From: Atherix ibis
Taxonomy: Eukaryota > Arthropoda > Insecta > Diptera > Athericidae
Direction of reading: 5' to 3'
Assembly (NCBI GenBank): GCA_958298945.1
Contig: OY282607.1
Span: forward strand, 80,937,868-81,001,867
DNA length: 64,000 nucleotides
In this document: positions 21,701-32,162 of the stretch, piece after piece
Position numbering within the stretch: position 1 is the first letter of the stretch
Layout: the number at the start of each line of letters is the position of its first letter
The notes under the pieces: model-generated
Told to the model about the DNA's origin: nothing
What the model saw: the letters and a program-made list of their open reading frames with translations, nothing else
Databases searched by the model: none
Made by a program: the position numbers and the translations under genes

Positions 21701-23935
21701 TTTGAGAATTTCTCTTTGTTATTGTTCTTGGTATTTTTATTGCACATAAAATTTACCACAACAAAAAGCGGTTTTATGTAATTAAAATAAAAATAAATTA
21801 AATTAACTTAATTGGTCAGCATTTTTCCTTTTTCCATTTATTTATTTATTTATTTTCGTACACTATGTGTAGCTAAATGAGATCATTTAAATAATAATTA
21901 AATCGGGTTGGGTATATACTATTGAAGAATGAGAGTACCAAAAACAGTAGTAATTGTAATAATAATAATATAAAAAAGAAAAAGAAACAAATTGTTTTTT
22001 TTTTTTTTAAATAAAAAAACGATTTTTCAAAAGTGTTTAAAGTGAATTTTCCATTAAAAATGGTTACCTATTTGGAAAAATCGTTCACGTATAAAAGTTT
22101 TTGTTAAAATTGCTACCATTAACTTTTGAAGGCCATAAACGTGACCACAATTATTCTCACAAATAAACAATATTGCAATACATTTCATCACATTTACGAT
22201 ATAAACCATCAAAATGTAGTTAAAATGTTACAAGCAGAAAATATATAACGCAATAAATCGAAATACCTTTAAGAAGTGATAAAAGGCAAAATTTGATTTG
22301 TTTACGGATTTAAGGCATTAAACTATCAAGTATCTAAATCTCTATCCTTTTACAATAAAATGTTTTGCATTGGAATATGTTTGTATGTATACATGTGTAC
22401 ATTGTCTAATAGTAGGAGTAGTAGTTACAAAGTAAGGATTTATGTATGCTTGTACGAGCACAAATAGAAGGTGAAAATGCCTATTTAACGTCTAATATTG
22501 GTTAAAGACGAATAGCGTTACTCATACAAAGCGTTCGTTTATTCCATTAACATTAGCTGGAGTAAGTGATTAGATTTAATCTACTTCAAAATTAACCTGG
22601 TTTTAATGGAGCGAAATAAAAACCGCTAATGGCGGTATGCTCATAGTACGAGCACTCATAAAATTCAAAGAGGAAGGAATATCTAAAGTCTAGAATGGAA
22701 ATTATTTACAGCTGAACAAAAAGCAATTTCCTTAAACGATGATAAAAATGAACATTTGAATATTATTTCGTAAATGTTTAGAATGCCTAATATACATTTT
22801 TTTTTTTTTGTAATTTAATTTTTCGCCGAATTTTTTCGAATTCTTTTGGCAATTAACTAAAACTGTTGTCGTCATTTAAATTTAGTTTATTCGAAATCGG
22901 TTTAGTTACAGATACAGTAATAACAAGAACAATATTATCATAAATATTTAAATAAACGAAAATAACATAAGAAAAATAGCAAAATAACATTTATTTTGTA
23001 CATTAGATAATATCATAGAAAGATATTCTGTATATTTTTGGAGTGGAGTAAGTTAAACGGGGCAAAAACAACTACACATAATTGAGTGAAAAAATTATGC
23101 GAATCGTTTGAAAAATATTTGCCACAGCATATCGTAGAAATTACCCAACATTACAGAGAAATATTAGTTTACTCAGAATGTTTACATGCCGGATGGATAG
23201 CGTAAGTTTTTCCCTCTTGAACAAATAAGCTGACAGATTATTAATTGAAGCCAATCTTGTCTGTTTAGATCGAACCATCAAAGCAACACCAAGTATCCAC
23301 TCGATAATATCGATTCAGTAAGGATTTAATGAACTTGGGGATGCTTCCACTATCGAAAACAATGTATTTTCTGAATACAATCACTTACCATTTATTATAA
23401 CTACACAAAAGAATATGTTTACATGTGTCGGTACAATACACATATAAAACGATTTTGATGGATGCATGTGTGTATTCTCATGTCTATATATATATACATA
23501 TTTCAATCAGTAGGAAAATTTCTTGAGTGGGGGATCTAGAAGTGGTTTTTTGTCATCGGAAAAATTGATCTGAAATTCGAACAACTTATTATCAGTAGTG
23601 GAAGCAGTAGTAGTGTAGCGGGAATTGAACAAGAGAACCTAAAATGAACCACTTGGTACAAATACGAGAATTAAATTACATATATTACAGTTTATTTCGA
23701 AGTGATACTTATATTACTGAGGATGTTTTCCAATAACAAGCGTAATTTTAGTCAAAGTATCTCAGATTCCGCACTAGTTAAGCTAATGGATATAACCGCT
23801 CTAAGAATTAGACAAAATTTGAGTAATCAAAATATAGTAAATTATTTAAATACATTCTATTAAATTATTGTAGTATCCGGAATTGTTAAATAATTTCGAT
23901 TTATTTTGTAACCATTATAAAAAGTTCCATTAGAA
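18770..23935. other. long AT-rich stretch, no gene identified
   Basis: Holds a (TA)n run at about 19857-19880 and many A/T homopolymers. A GC-richer patch at 20285-20600 has a minus-strand run free of stops (reading WTDHLLSEDKNLILNPIQMQ and VEYLLKRSQRFERTAKR) that looks like a coding relic, but I cannot assign it. Another GC-richer patch at 20690-20890 (GACGTCAAAATCCATCCC) is unassigned. Nothing else is recognisable. Confidence 0.5.
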
Positions 23936-23939
23936 CCGA

Positions 23940-24870
23940 TCCATTAATGACAATAGTTAACCCACTCTTCGAAACACTTCTTAGAAGGCACTTATTAGTA
24001 TCATTTTAGGCACCTTCTGCGAATTCTCCTTTATGGCTTGTGTGGATTCAAAATGTCTACCACAAAGTATCAATTTTGGCTTGGGTAATAGAAAGTCACA
24101 TCAATACGGTAATTTTTCTTTTGTGGTTTTGACAAAAATTGCTATAAAATTGCTCGTATATAATGGTTGGTCTGAAGGACACAATGCTTGTTTTGTGACA
24201 CAAGTCAAACTTCTCATAGCACTCAGATAATATTGTTTATTGACGATTTGTACCTCCGGAAGAAATTTCGAATGAGCAATATCACGATAATCAAAGAAAA
24301 CAATCAACATCACTTTAGTCGTCGAGGGAATATGATGTAATTTTTTCGATTTCTGCTCATTATGGAAACGCTATTCCAAAGCACGTTGACTGGGTTGGTT
24401 GTCAAACACATAAGCCACCGTTTCTTTATCTATTATTATGTATTTCACGAAAATAAAGTCAAAACTGGCTGGTTTACGATGCTTATTTTGAAGAATTGGA
24501 ACAAGCCTTGCTGCTCAGCGTTTCGTACCCAAAACATCAACTAAAATGGTCTGAATGGATTTGCTGAGATAAATCAACTAAAGCTAAAATGACGATCTTT
24601 CATCATCGGCATTGTCCTCACAAGTCTTCAACCACTTCACGTCTACCTTTGATATCTTTACACCGTTCACTCATCGTAAGCCTTCCTTAACATTAGCAAC
24701 GGTTGAAGTCTTTTTCAAAATCGCAATCCACACATGAAAGCGATTAACAACACCCATAGTTGTACACAAGCCAATTGACAGAATGCGCTATCCATCAGCT
24801 AATTTGAGCACATTAGTACCAACTGAACAGCAAAACATTGATTCTCATATCTCTTACGCGGACTTTTTAA
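23940..24870 (-). pseudogene. mariner transposase pseudogene (SETMAR-like D34D branch)
   Basis: Minus-strand blocks from high to low: LQNKHRKPASFDFIF (family QKQHR), ETVAYVFDNQPSQRALE-like (family ETWVY-YD-ET), then an open frame at 24313-24101 reading MMLIVFFDYRDIAHSKFLPE, VQIVNKQYYLSAMRSL (family VMLIVFFDYRGVVHSEFLPEGQTVNKEYYL). The HDNAPSH block is unreadable. The C-terminal part survives as CDFLLPKPKLILCGRHFEST and QAIKENSQKVPK, then KCFEEW. The first-aspartate block is damaged (ETVAY). It differs from the copy at 206-1469 and from M2, so it is a third SETMAR-like lineage. No clear TIRs were seen. Confidence 0.78.
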
Positions 24871-24970
24871 ATGAACATTTCCGGACACATGATTATATAA
24901 CAGAAAAGAAAATTCTCTTAAAATCTAAGTATAATTAAATAAAATAGTAATTAATATCCTTTAAGAATAT

Positions 24971-25027
24971 CGTCCACTCAAAATATTAAACACGATTGTG
25001 ACGAGTAAAGAAATGTCATCTGATCAG
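24971..25027. repeat. 57-bp dispersed repeat Y, copy 1
   Basis: This 57-bp segment (CGTCCACTCAAA... to ...ATCTGATCAG) recurs without gaps at 36628-36684; the shared core is GACGAGTAAAG. It may be the edge of a longer, otherwise decayed element. Confidence 0.45.
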
Positions 25028-25029
25028 CT

Positions 25030-28000
25030 GATTGGCTGAACCATAATTTTTGAGAAAATCGAATAGTTTGTGTTTCCTCTCTAGGAACCTCGAAAAAGAA
25101 CTAGTTGCAAAAATGCACATTTATGTGAATAAGAAAATCGATATTGAAATGCAAAATGTACAAGAGGAGTTATTGATTCCTTAAGAATCGCTTCCAAAAT
25201 AAATATATTCCATACTGTCAACTCTGTTTTAATATGATCTGAGACGTACGAGTATATGGCATGGTGTGATACTACTCTCGAATTCGATGAGGCATTTAAA
25301 TTGACTATCTTGGAGGAATTGTTTCCATAATTTTAATTTAAGATATTCGAATTGTATCTGCATAAATTGCTTACTGTAAACGAATAATATGATGAGTAGT
25401 ACTTGTGTTCGTGTCATACTGGAAAAATGTACATTTATGTAAAATCACTTTGCTTAATTAAAGCAATTTCGCTCCCAATTTATTGAGTAGTTTAACTACA
25501 GACTATTTTCTATTTTTTTTATGCTTTATGTATTTTGTGAGTAGTAGTAAAAATTAGGGATAATATTTTTATTCCATATTTTAGATTGATAAAAATTAAT
25601 AAAGAATAAAAATCTTTTGGTAAATTGATTTCAATGGATTATGATTTTTTTAAAAATTATCCTAGTTATTTTTTTTTATTTTGGTTTTTTGAAAATAAAT
25701 TTTTTTTTAACAAAATAAACTAAAAAATTCAAATGATTTTGAAAACGATTTTAATTTATCTTTTGCATTAAAAAAAAACTGTTTTAGAATATCCTCTTCT
25801 AAGATATTAACTACTCAAGATATATACATATCCACACAGACCTTGCACCATAAATAATATATTTTCTTATCGGATATAGCTACTACCTCACGAACACTAT
25901 ATTCTCCTCAGTTTTATTTTCCATATACTCGTCGTAAGGGATGTGATGAAATTGAATTCCTACCTTTTTTTTTATATTTTGGACGAATTAAGTGGAGTTT
26001 CTTTAACGCCTAATAAAGTCCTGATTTTGCACTTATGTAATTTTATCGACAATATTAGATTCTGTGGGTTCATGAATCATTGTATTGGTGAATTCATTCG
26101 TATATAAAATAAGAGAGCACATAAAATTTCTTTACGTAAAATTGTATATTTTCGTTCTGTTATCTTATAACCGGTGCATCTGAAAATGGAGAAGAGAGGG
26201 GAAGGGGATATATATTAGATTTGTACTTTTTGGTTACAAATTTTTTACCTCAAATAAATTAAATTTTTTTTAATTAAATATTTTTTGAAAATTTTAATTT
26301 AAATGTTAAGGTTTTGATTAATTTATGAAAGTAATAAATAAATATAATTTAGATCTGCTGAATCCTTTTCAGCGCTGCATAAAATCTTACTTTGTGCTGT
26401 GATAGCAGCGTTGCTCAAAACATTTCACTTTGTGCTGAGGCAGCATGCTGTATGCAGCGATTCACCAAATCTCAATAGAAAGAAGAAACTTACACCCTCG
26501 TACCATACTTATTTTCTGACCAATCCAAAGGATTATTTTTATTCGCAATATTTTTTTCTCAATATTGCGGGAGTCCTTCTCATCACTACTATTGAAAAAA
26601 AAATTCTACTTTTTATTATAACAGAAAAACACAACACAAAACAATAGACTAGACATTTACTTTTTGCGATTCGCTTAGCATAGTGTGCGAAACTCTTTTT
26701 GTTAATAACGAATCATTTTCTGTTTGTCGAATAGTGTAGTTCTACGCTTATGTTCATTCTAATAATTTCATATATTTTTAACTTCCAGAAGTAAAATTTT
26801 CATATTTAGTAAATCTATTATATTTCTAGAATAAAAAAAAATCACCCCTCCTTCTTTCGATAAGAAAGTAATAGAAAATAAACATCAAAAATAAATGGCA
26901 TTTTTCGGTAAACAATTTTAAAATTGTTTACGTTGAAAAATTCAATTGTCGAAAATTTCTATAATTTTGTTTGTAATAAATTCAATTGTGTAAAAGCTGC
27001 CTTAAATTTTTCAACAAATCGACCAACAATAGAAAATAATTGTAATAGAAATATTTATCCATTTCCTATCCCCAAAGTGAAATCTCTTCTTACATTCAAA
27101 AGTGGCATCTAGGGTATATCCAATTAAATGAGTTTATATACAAAGCAGACTAAAAAAAGAATTGTATAGCAAAAAACCAAACAAATTCCCAAAAATCCTG
27201 TAATATGATTACAAAAAGTTATTCCTTATTTTGTGGCAAATATTCAGTATGATAAATTTTTTTGTTTGTTTTGTTTTCTCTCCTCAAAAAATTTCATCGC
27301 CTTTTTAATTTTTACAGCTTCATAATAAATGACCGAAAAAGATTTACGAGGGTTTTGGTGTTATGTTCTCCTAGGAATCCTTTTATCTGGGGCTGTTATA
27401 CTCTTCCTAAATCCTAATTTATGTGGATTTCCTTTTGAAAGATTTAGATACTATCCCATGCAGATTTTCAGATTTTAATAAAATGATATGATGTAAAAGG
27501 ATACTAAGTATATAAAGAATATTTGCAACAACAATAAAAAAAAAACTGCAAAAAAAAACTCAAAATAATTTTTTATTTTTCCACTAAGAAGTGAGTTTTA
27601 ATTTTTTTTGTGCCTTGTATTTTGATATTTTGTTAGTGGTTATTAAGGAGTATTATTTATCGTCAAAATAGGCTTTGCCTATACATATATACATACTTGA
27701 ATATATATCTTTTGTAGATTTTCTAGATTATAATCAATTTATTTAATTATATGCCATTCTTATATATGAATTTAAGTATATTGCGGGCTTTTTTTTTCTG
27801 TGGTTGAATTATGTTCAACCGAAGAGAGAGATTATGTGTTAAAAATGTGAAAATTTTTTTTATAGTAAACCATATAGAAAATAGATAAAAGAATTTATAA
27901 AAGCAAAATATATAAAATAAAATGGTTTATTTATAAAATAGAATAAAAGAAGATGAAAATGGAATGGAAATTTTACGTTCTCATTAAAAAGATAAAATTT

Positions 28001-28500
28001 CTTTTATTTACTAATATTGCTTTTAGTTTATTTGATTTCATTAGAAAATTGTGTTATTTCGCGTAATATATACGCGAAATAATTTCAACGTTTTGGTCTT
28101 AACGTAGGCTTTAGACTTCATGAGAATAGAATTCTATTTTATCTGAGCATGGGGAATGGGGATTTTTTTTTTTACTAATCGACATTAAACAGTGTGCATT
28201 ATTGAAAATATTTTAAGTTAAAATAATAATTGGCATAAAAAATTGGTAATTTTATTATTATTATTATAGTTAAAAATATTTAAAGAGTTAATGTATGGGG
28301 TCCTGCAGCTCTAATGAACAGAGGATAAAAGCTATAGGGCTCTGGGATTGTTTGGGAATGGATTTCAATGCTGAAAGTACTAGGACTAATACAGGGTGTT
28401 AATTTTACTTATAAAGTAAAAAGGAACGTTGTGGTTTGAATTCTTTATAAAAGTTTTATTAAAGTGATAATTATTATGGTTATAGTATATTAATGGTGAA
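25030..28500. other. AT-rich intergenic stretch, no gene seen
   Basis: Homopolymer-rich DNA. A patch at 26370-26460 repeats TTTGTGCTG and GCAGCG motifs. Open frames at 26399-26647 and 26924-27112 have no recognisable motif. I can support nothing here. Confidence 0.5.
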
Positions 28501-28526
28501 TATTCTTTGTTTAATTATGAAAACTA

Positions 28527-29110
28527 ATGATTTCGCACATTCGTTCTCTTTCCAAAACATTTACCATAACCTCTCGCTTACTTACATTTCTTGATTTTAT
28601 TATGAATATTATTTTTTATATGCGGAATAGTTCTTGGTTTATCAAAGTTATCAAATATCATCAAAGGAAAAAGTCAGTAGCGGTTATATCCGGAGAACGC
28701 GTAGGCCACTTGAAATGTCATTTAACAGAAACATGGAGTCCATTGCAGTATGAACTGTGGCTCCATCTTGCTGGATGGTTTTCCACAGCTGGCCTTAAAT
28801 TTTTTTCAAAAATCTTCCGATATTGAGCATTATTGATGGAAACTGTAACCCCACCTTTTTTTTCAAAGATATATGGGCCAATGGTCCTTTTGGAAGATAC
28901 ACTGCAGTACTTTTAATTGGGTGTAATTGTCGCTCATAAACTGCTCTTCAGCATTGATCATTTTTCAAATTGTGAGTCATTTATCAAATTAAACGTCATC
29001 TTCCAAAACCAGAAAGGCTCCTTAATTTTCCTTGTTATCAAAAATTGGCAAACAAACGGTTTATTGTTAGTTCTGAGAGTCGAATTTACACATTAAAATA
29101 TCGACGAAAA
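28527..29110 (-). pseudogene. D,D41D-like Tc1/mariner transposase relic
   Basis: The minus strand reads QLHPIKSTAVYLPKG (family HP-K-TVWC), FEKKGGVTVSINNAQYRKIF (family FFE---VTVN--RYR-M), then in another frame QQDGATVHTAMDSMFLLND with the second catalytic aspartate intact. After a deletion of about 15 codons it reads WPTRSPDITATDFFL, keeping the third-aspartate block. The spacing between the last two aspartates is therefore shortened relative to the family. The N-terminal DNA-binding half is missing or unreadable above about 29110. Confidence 0.68.
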
Positions 29111-29114
29111 TCAA

Positions 29115-30040
29115 ACCGTTGATTTTCAAAATAAAGTTAAAGAATTTTAGTTTCTTGTTCGATTGTGTATTGTTCCATTTAAAATTCTTCAAGTTTTCTT
29201 TACAAAATGCTGAAACATAAATATTGTAATAAAAAAAAAACATTCAAAATAAAAAAGTTATAAGAAATTGGAACCATAATGTTCGTTTTGCGCCAACATG
29301 TATCTGAAGGTGTGAATGCAGAAAGTTTTTTTGATGATATTTCGGTGGCAATTCGGAAGGAATAGAATATTTCCAGCAATTTATTTAATGAGTAGGCATC
29401 AACAATTTCCATTGGCCTAGAGTTGGTTCTGCCGAATACCTTTGTGGTAGTTTGTTTCAATTATCGACCACTATACAATCTATAAATCTAGCCTACTCCT
29501 AAGACACTGCAGGGTTAAGAGAAGAAAAATGACCAATAAGTTCTAATATCTTTAATGGGCAAGATATACAAGGATAATATGCTGTTTAGAAACCATACGC
29601 GAGAATAGAAAGAATAATTCGCACAGTTTGTTTTATTAGAAAATCGTGCGTTCAGTTTTATTGCCAATATTGTAAGCCGAAACGTGTATCTAAAAAATAT
29701 TAATCCAATAAAATGAAATTGTTGCATTTTCTTACATAGTCGGTATCAATTTTTAACGAGTTGAAAACATTAATTACGGTATGCATAAATGTAAAGTATT
29801 CGAGAAATTCGTACCAAACGGAGTTTTAAAGAGTTTTCGAATGTTCGATTTTTGTTGTTTGTTTGGTTGTTTGTTATCATTTTAACTAACATTAGTACTG
29901 AAATGTATATTCTAAGCGCCACGACACTAAATACCATTTACTGTCATGGCGATAAGGAAATCAAATTATTTTGATTCGTTATCCCGCGACAAAGGATAAC
30001 GCGATAAGGAAATCAATTAGAAAGGAAAGGGGTTTTTACG
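29115..30040. other. intergenic stretch, no gene seen
   Basis: AT-rich. GCGATAAGGAAATCAA occurs at 29949-29964 and 30001-30016 in direct orientation, with a related inverted version (TTGATTCGTTATCCCGC) between them at 29971-29987. Open frames at 29200-29460 and 29515-29727 have no recognisable motif. Confidence 0.5.
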
Positions 30041-30060
30041 AATTTAAATGGGATCATGCC

Positions 30061-30118
30061 TAGGTGGTATTTGAACTCACGAGCACCTGGGTAACGACTG
30101 TGCTAACGGGCTAGCCAA
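30061..30118 (-). repeat. tRNA-like sequence, probable SINE head or tRNA pseudogene
   Basis: The minus strand reads TTGGCTAGCCCGTTAGCACA then GTCGTTACCCAGGTGCTCGT and GAGTTCAAATACCACC. GAGTTCAAATACC (30066-30078) fits the pol III B box (GGTTCRANNCC), and the upstream TTAGCACAGTCG region is A-box-like at a tRNA-like distance. No complete cloverleaf or tail is evident, so it is more likely a SINE or tRNA-derived relic than a functional tRNA. Confidence 0.45.
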
Positions 30119-30519
30119 TATTATATAAATTATTTATAAAATATTAGAGATAAATTCCCGTATAAACGATTACCTTTGACGTAGAGTAAAAGTAGTAAGG
30201 GTACTTTTTATTCTGCTTATTAATGCCACCATATAATTTTTTTTGGCAGCTACTAGTAATTTTAAGATGTTTTTAATTTTTTGAGTCCAAAAATTTTTGA
30301 AGCAAAATCGCTTTTACCAATAGTAATATTTTTTCAGTTTTACTTTTGAAAATTGAAGAAAATAAGAAAAAATTACTTGGAACTTTTGTAATTTGGACAT
30401 AATTATAATCAACAACAAAAAAATGAATACTGGAACTGAACTGTTAGTAATTCAAAAATGGGATGGTTGCTTTTTAAAGTCTACTTGTAAAACAAGCATA
30501 ACTCTTACTGCAGCTTTAA

Positions 30520-30815
30520 GCTTTTTTGAACAGAAAATTTTGATTCGATAACTATAATCACCTGCAACTCCTCTGATACACTCCTTTTGATGTTATTGAT
30601 AGTACCAAGGTGAGATCCTTTCAAGTACAATATATTTTTCTCTTGAGGAATAAAAAAAGATTTACACGGACATAGATTAGATGAATAGAAAACTGAGGAA
30701 CCCCATGAATCCCTTCTCCGACAAAAACTCCTTGATGCAGATGACCGTGTGACAGGGAGATTGTCATGAGGAGAATGAAAGTATCTACAATGTCCGATCA
30801 AACCCTCTTTTTATT
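30520..30815 (-). mobile_element. M2 copy C: C-terminal mariner-derived fragment
   Basis: A minus-strand frame open for 98 codons (30801-30505) reads HCRYFHSPHDNLPVTRSSAS with the HDN second-aspartate block, then SSNLCPCKSFFIPQEK (family YSPDL-PCDFFLFPKLK; the third aspartate reads K here) and LKGSHLGTINNIKRSVSEEL. This is the longest readable M2 catalytic stretch in the window. The N-terminal half is absent, and a LINE-like scrap begins at about 30850. The catalytic Asp to Lys change, if the alignment is right, would inactivate it. Confidence 0.7.
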
Positions 30816-30849
30816 GATCTATTCAAGTACTTCTTGATCTACTATTCAA

Positions 30850-31165
30850 GCTAATTTGGGCTTCGGACAAGATTATTTTAACGAGTACCTCTTCGTTCAT
30901 TTGCAGGATAAGTCCAAGCTACCGCAACTTTGCCATTATTATGTTTCGGACAAGATAGGCTTCCCGATAGAAAGTATAAAACTTTTTATTCAGAGAACGA
31001 TTCTCCAGTTACCAGCTTCACAACCAAGGAAACTATTCTTTTAAGACGAGCAAGTGTAGCTTCATTACTGCTCGCCATCGTGTATGTTTCGGAGCCATAT
31101 CTTAAAGTTGTTAGCGTGAAGTCTTATAAATCTGGACTTCGATTACCCCTGGATTATTTATGACC
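30850..31165 (-). pseudogene. probable LINE reverse transcriptase C-terminal scrap
   Basis: The minus strand reads TLTTLRYGSETYTMASSNEA followed by TLARLKRIV. This fits the pattern YGSE-W----DE--L--FERK-LR at the end of several non-LTR retrotransposon reverse transcriptase domains. The frame stays open for about 40 codons and then loses similarity. The clade cannot be told, and the assignment rests on this one block. Confidence 0.42.
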
Positions 31166-31356
31166 AAAATATTTTTTCAAACTTAATAAGGCACTATTAG
31201 CGAGCATAGTTCATCGCCTCACTTCTGCAATTATTTTAAATTTCGGCGTCAATTAAAGACTTTTAAAGAACAAACTTCTTAACAACCTCAAAGAGCTGGT
31301 GTAAATGTGTCTCAATCTGTAAGGAAATCATATATTAGATTTTTTTTCCATTTATA

Positions 31357-32160
31357 TAGGGTGGTCCATCTAGCGGTTCCATTTTGAACTACTATTTATT
31401 TGAAGTACTAGAGTGTTAAATGTCAACACGAATTGACAGATTGTTAGTTGAAAGTCAGAATTTTACGAAATGGTAATCCATACGCTTGAAGAAAAATGGG
31501 GAATATTGAGAACTTACTTCCAAAGTGGTGAGTCTTCAACCCAAACTGTGAGAAATTTAAAAAAAATGAGTAAAGATCGAATGCCATCACGTGAATTTGT
31601 GGGTTCATTCGTGAAGCGAGTTCGCGAAACTGGTTTGTTCGATGCCAAAGCAACTCGTTCCCGCTCTAAGACAGTACGTACGACCGAGAATATTGCCGCC
31701 GTTGCTGAAAATGTCAGTGATCATCCATCAACATCAACTCGTCACCGTTCTCAGGAATTGAACATTTCTCGCACTTCTCTGTTGAGAATTTTGCACAAAG
31801 ACCTCGGTATGAAAGCTTACAAAGTTCAATTAGTCCAACAGCTAAAGCCGCATGACCATCCGATGCGTTTTCGGTTTGTCCAATGGGCTCAAGATCAATT
31901 GGCCGAAGATGAGCATTTTTACCGAAAAATCATCTTTTCGGATAAGGCCCATTTCTACCTCAGTGGGTATGTCAACAAACAAAATTGTCGCATCTGGGGC
32001 TCAGAAAATCCATACGTCACCATGGAAAAGCCGATGCATCCACAACGACTCACGGTTTGGTGTGGATTTTGGAGTGGAGGCATCATTCGCCCGTTTTTCT
32101 TCGAAAACGATGATGGAGCCGTCGTTACGGTCAATGGTGATCGCTATCGTGGCATATATT
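31357..32160 (+). mobile_element. D,D41D Tc1/mariner element, 3' truncated
   Basis: The left end TAGGGTGGTCCATCTAGCGG starts just after a TA (31355-31356) and resembles the terminus at 17884 (TGGGGTTTTCC) in layout. The 5' leader of about 110 bp and the long open frame follow. Similarity stops abruptly at about 32157 inside the coding region, and no matching right TIR is visible downstream, so the 3' half is deleted or was replaced. Confidence 0.78.
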
Positions 32161-32162
32161 GA
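31470..32162 (+). CDS. truncated D,D41D transposase, 230 codons uninterrupted
   Basis: This is the longest intact reading frame in the window. Residues 1-60 form the first helix-turn-helix (EEKWGILRTYFQSGESS; EFVGSFVKRVRETGLFD). Residues 70-125 form the second DNA-binding part (RTTENIAAVAENV, STSTRHRSQELNISRTSLLR, KDLGMKAYKVQLVQQLKPHD). Residues 155-162 are FSDKAHFY with the first catalytic aspartate at D158. Then follow GYVNKQNCRIWGSENP, TVWCGFWSGGIIRPFFFEND (about 195-214) and TVNGDRYRG at the end. It stops before the QDGAT and DLTPLD blocks, so two of three catalytic acids are missing and no transposition activity is expected. A DNA-binding fragment could in theory still be made. It has no frameshifts and is GC-richer than its surroundings, so it looks younger than the other D,D41D relics here. 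Confidence 0.85.
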   Translation: MVIHTLEEKWGILRTYFQSGESSTQTVRNLKKMSKDRMPSREFVGSFVKRVRETGLFDAKATRSRSKTVRTTENIAAVAENVSDHPSTSTRHRSQELNISRTSLLRILHKDLGMKAYKVQLVQQLKPHDHPMRFRFVQWAQDQLAEDEHFYRKIIFSDKAHFYLSGYVNKQNCRIWGSENPYVTMEKPMHPQRLTVWCGFWSGGIIRPFFFENDDGAVVTVNGDRYRGIY

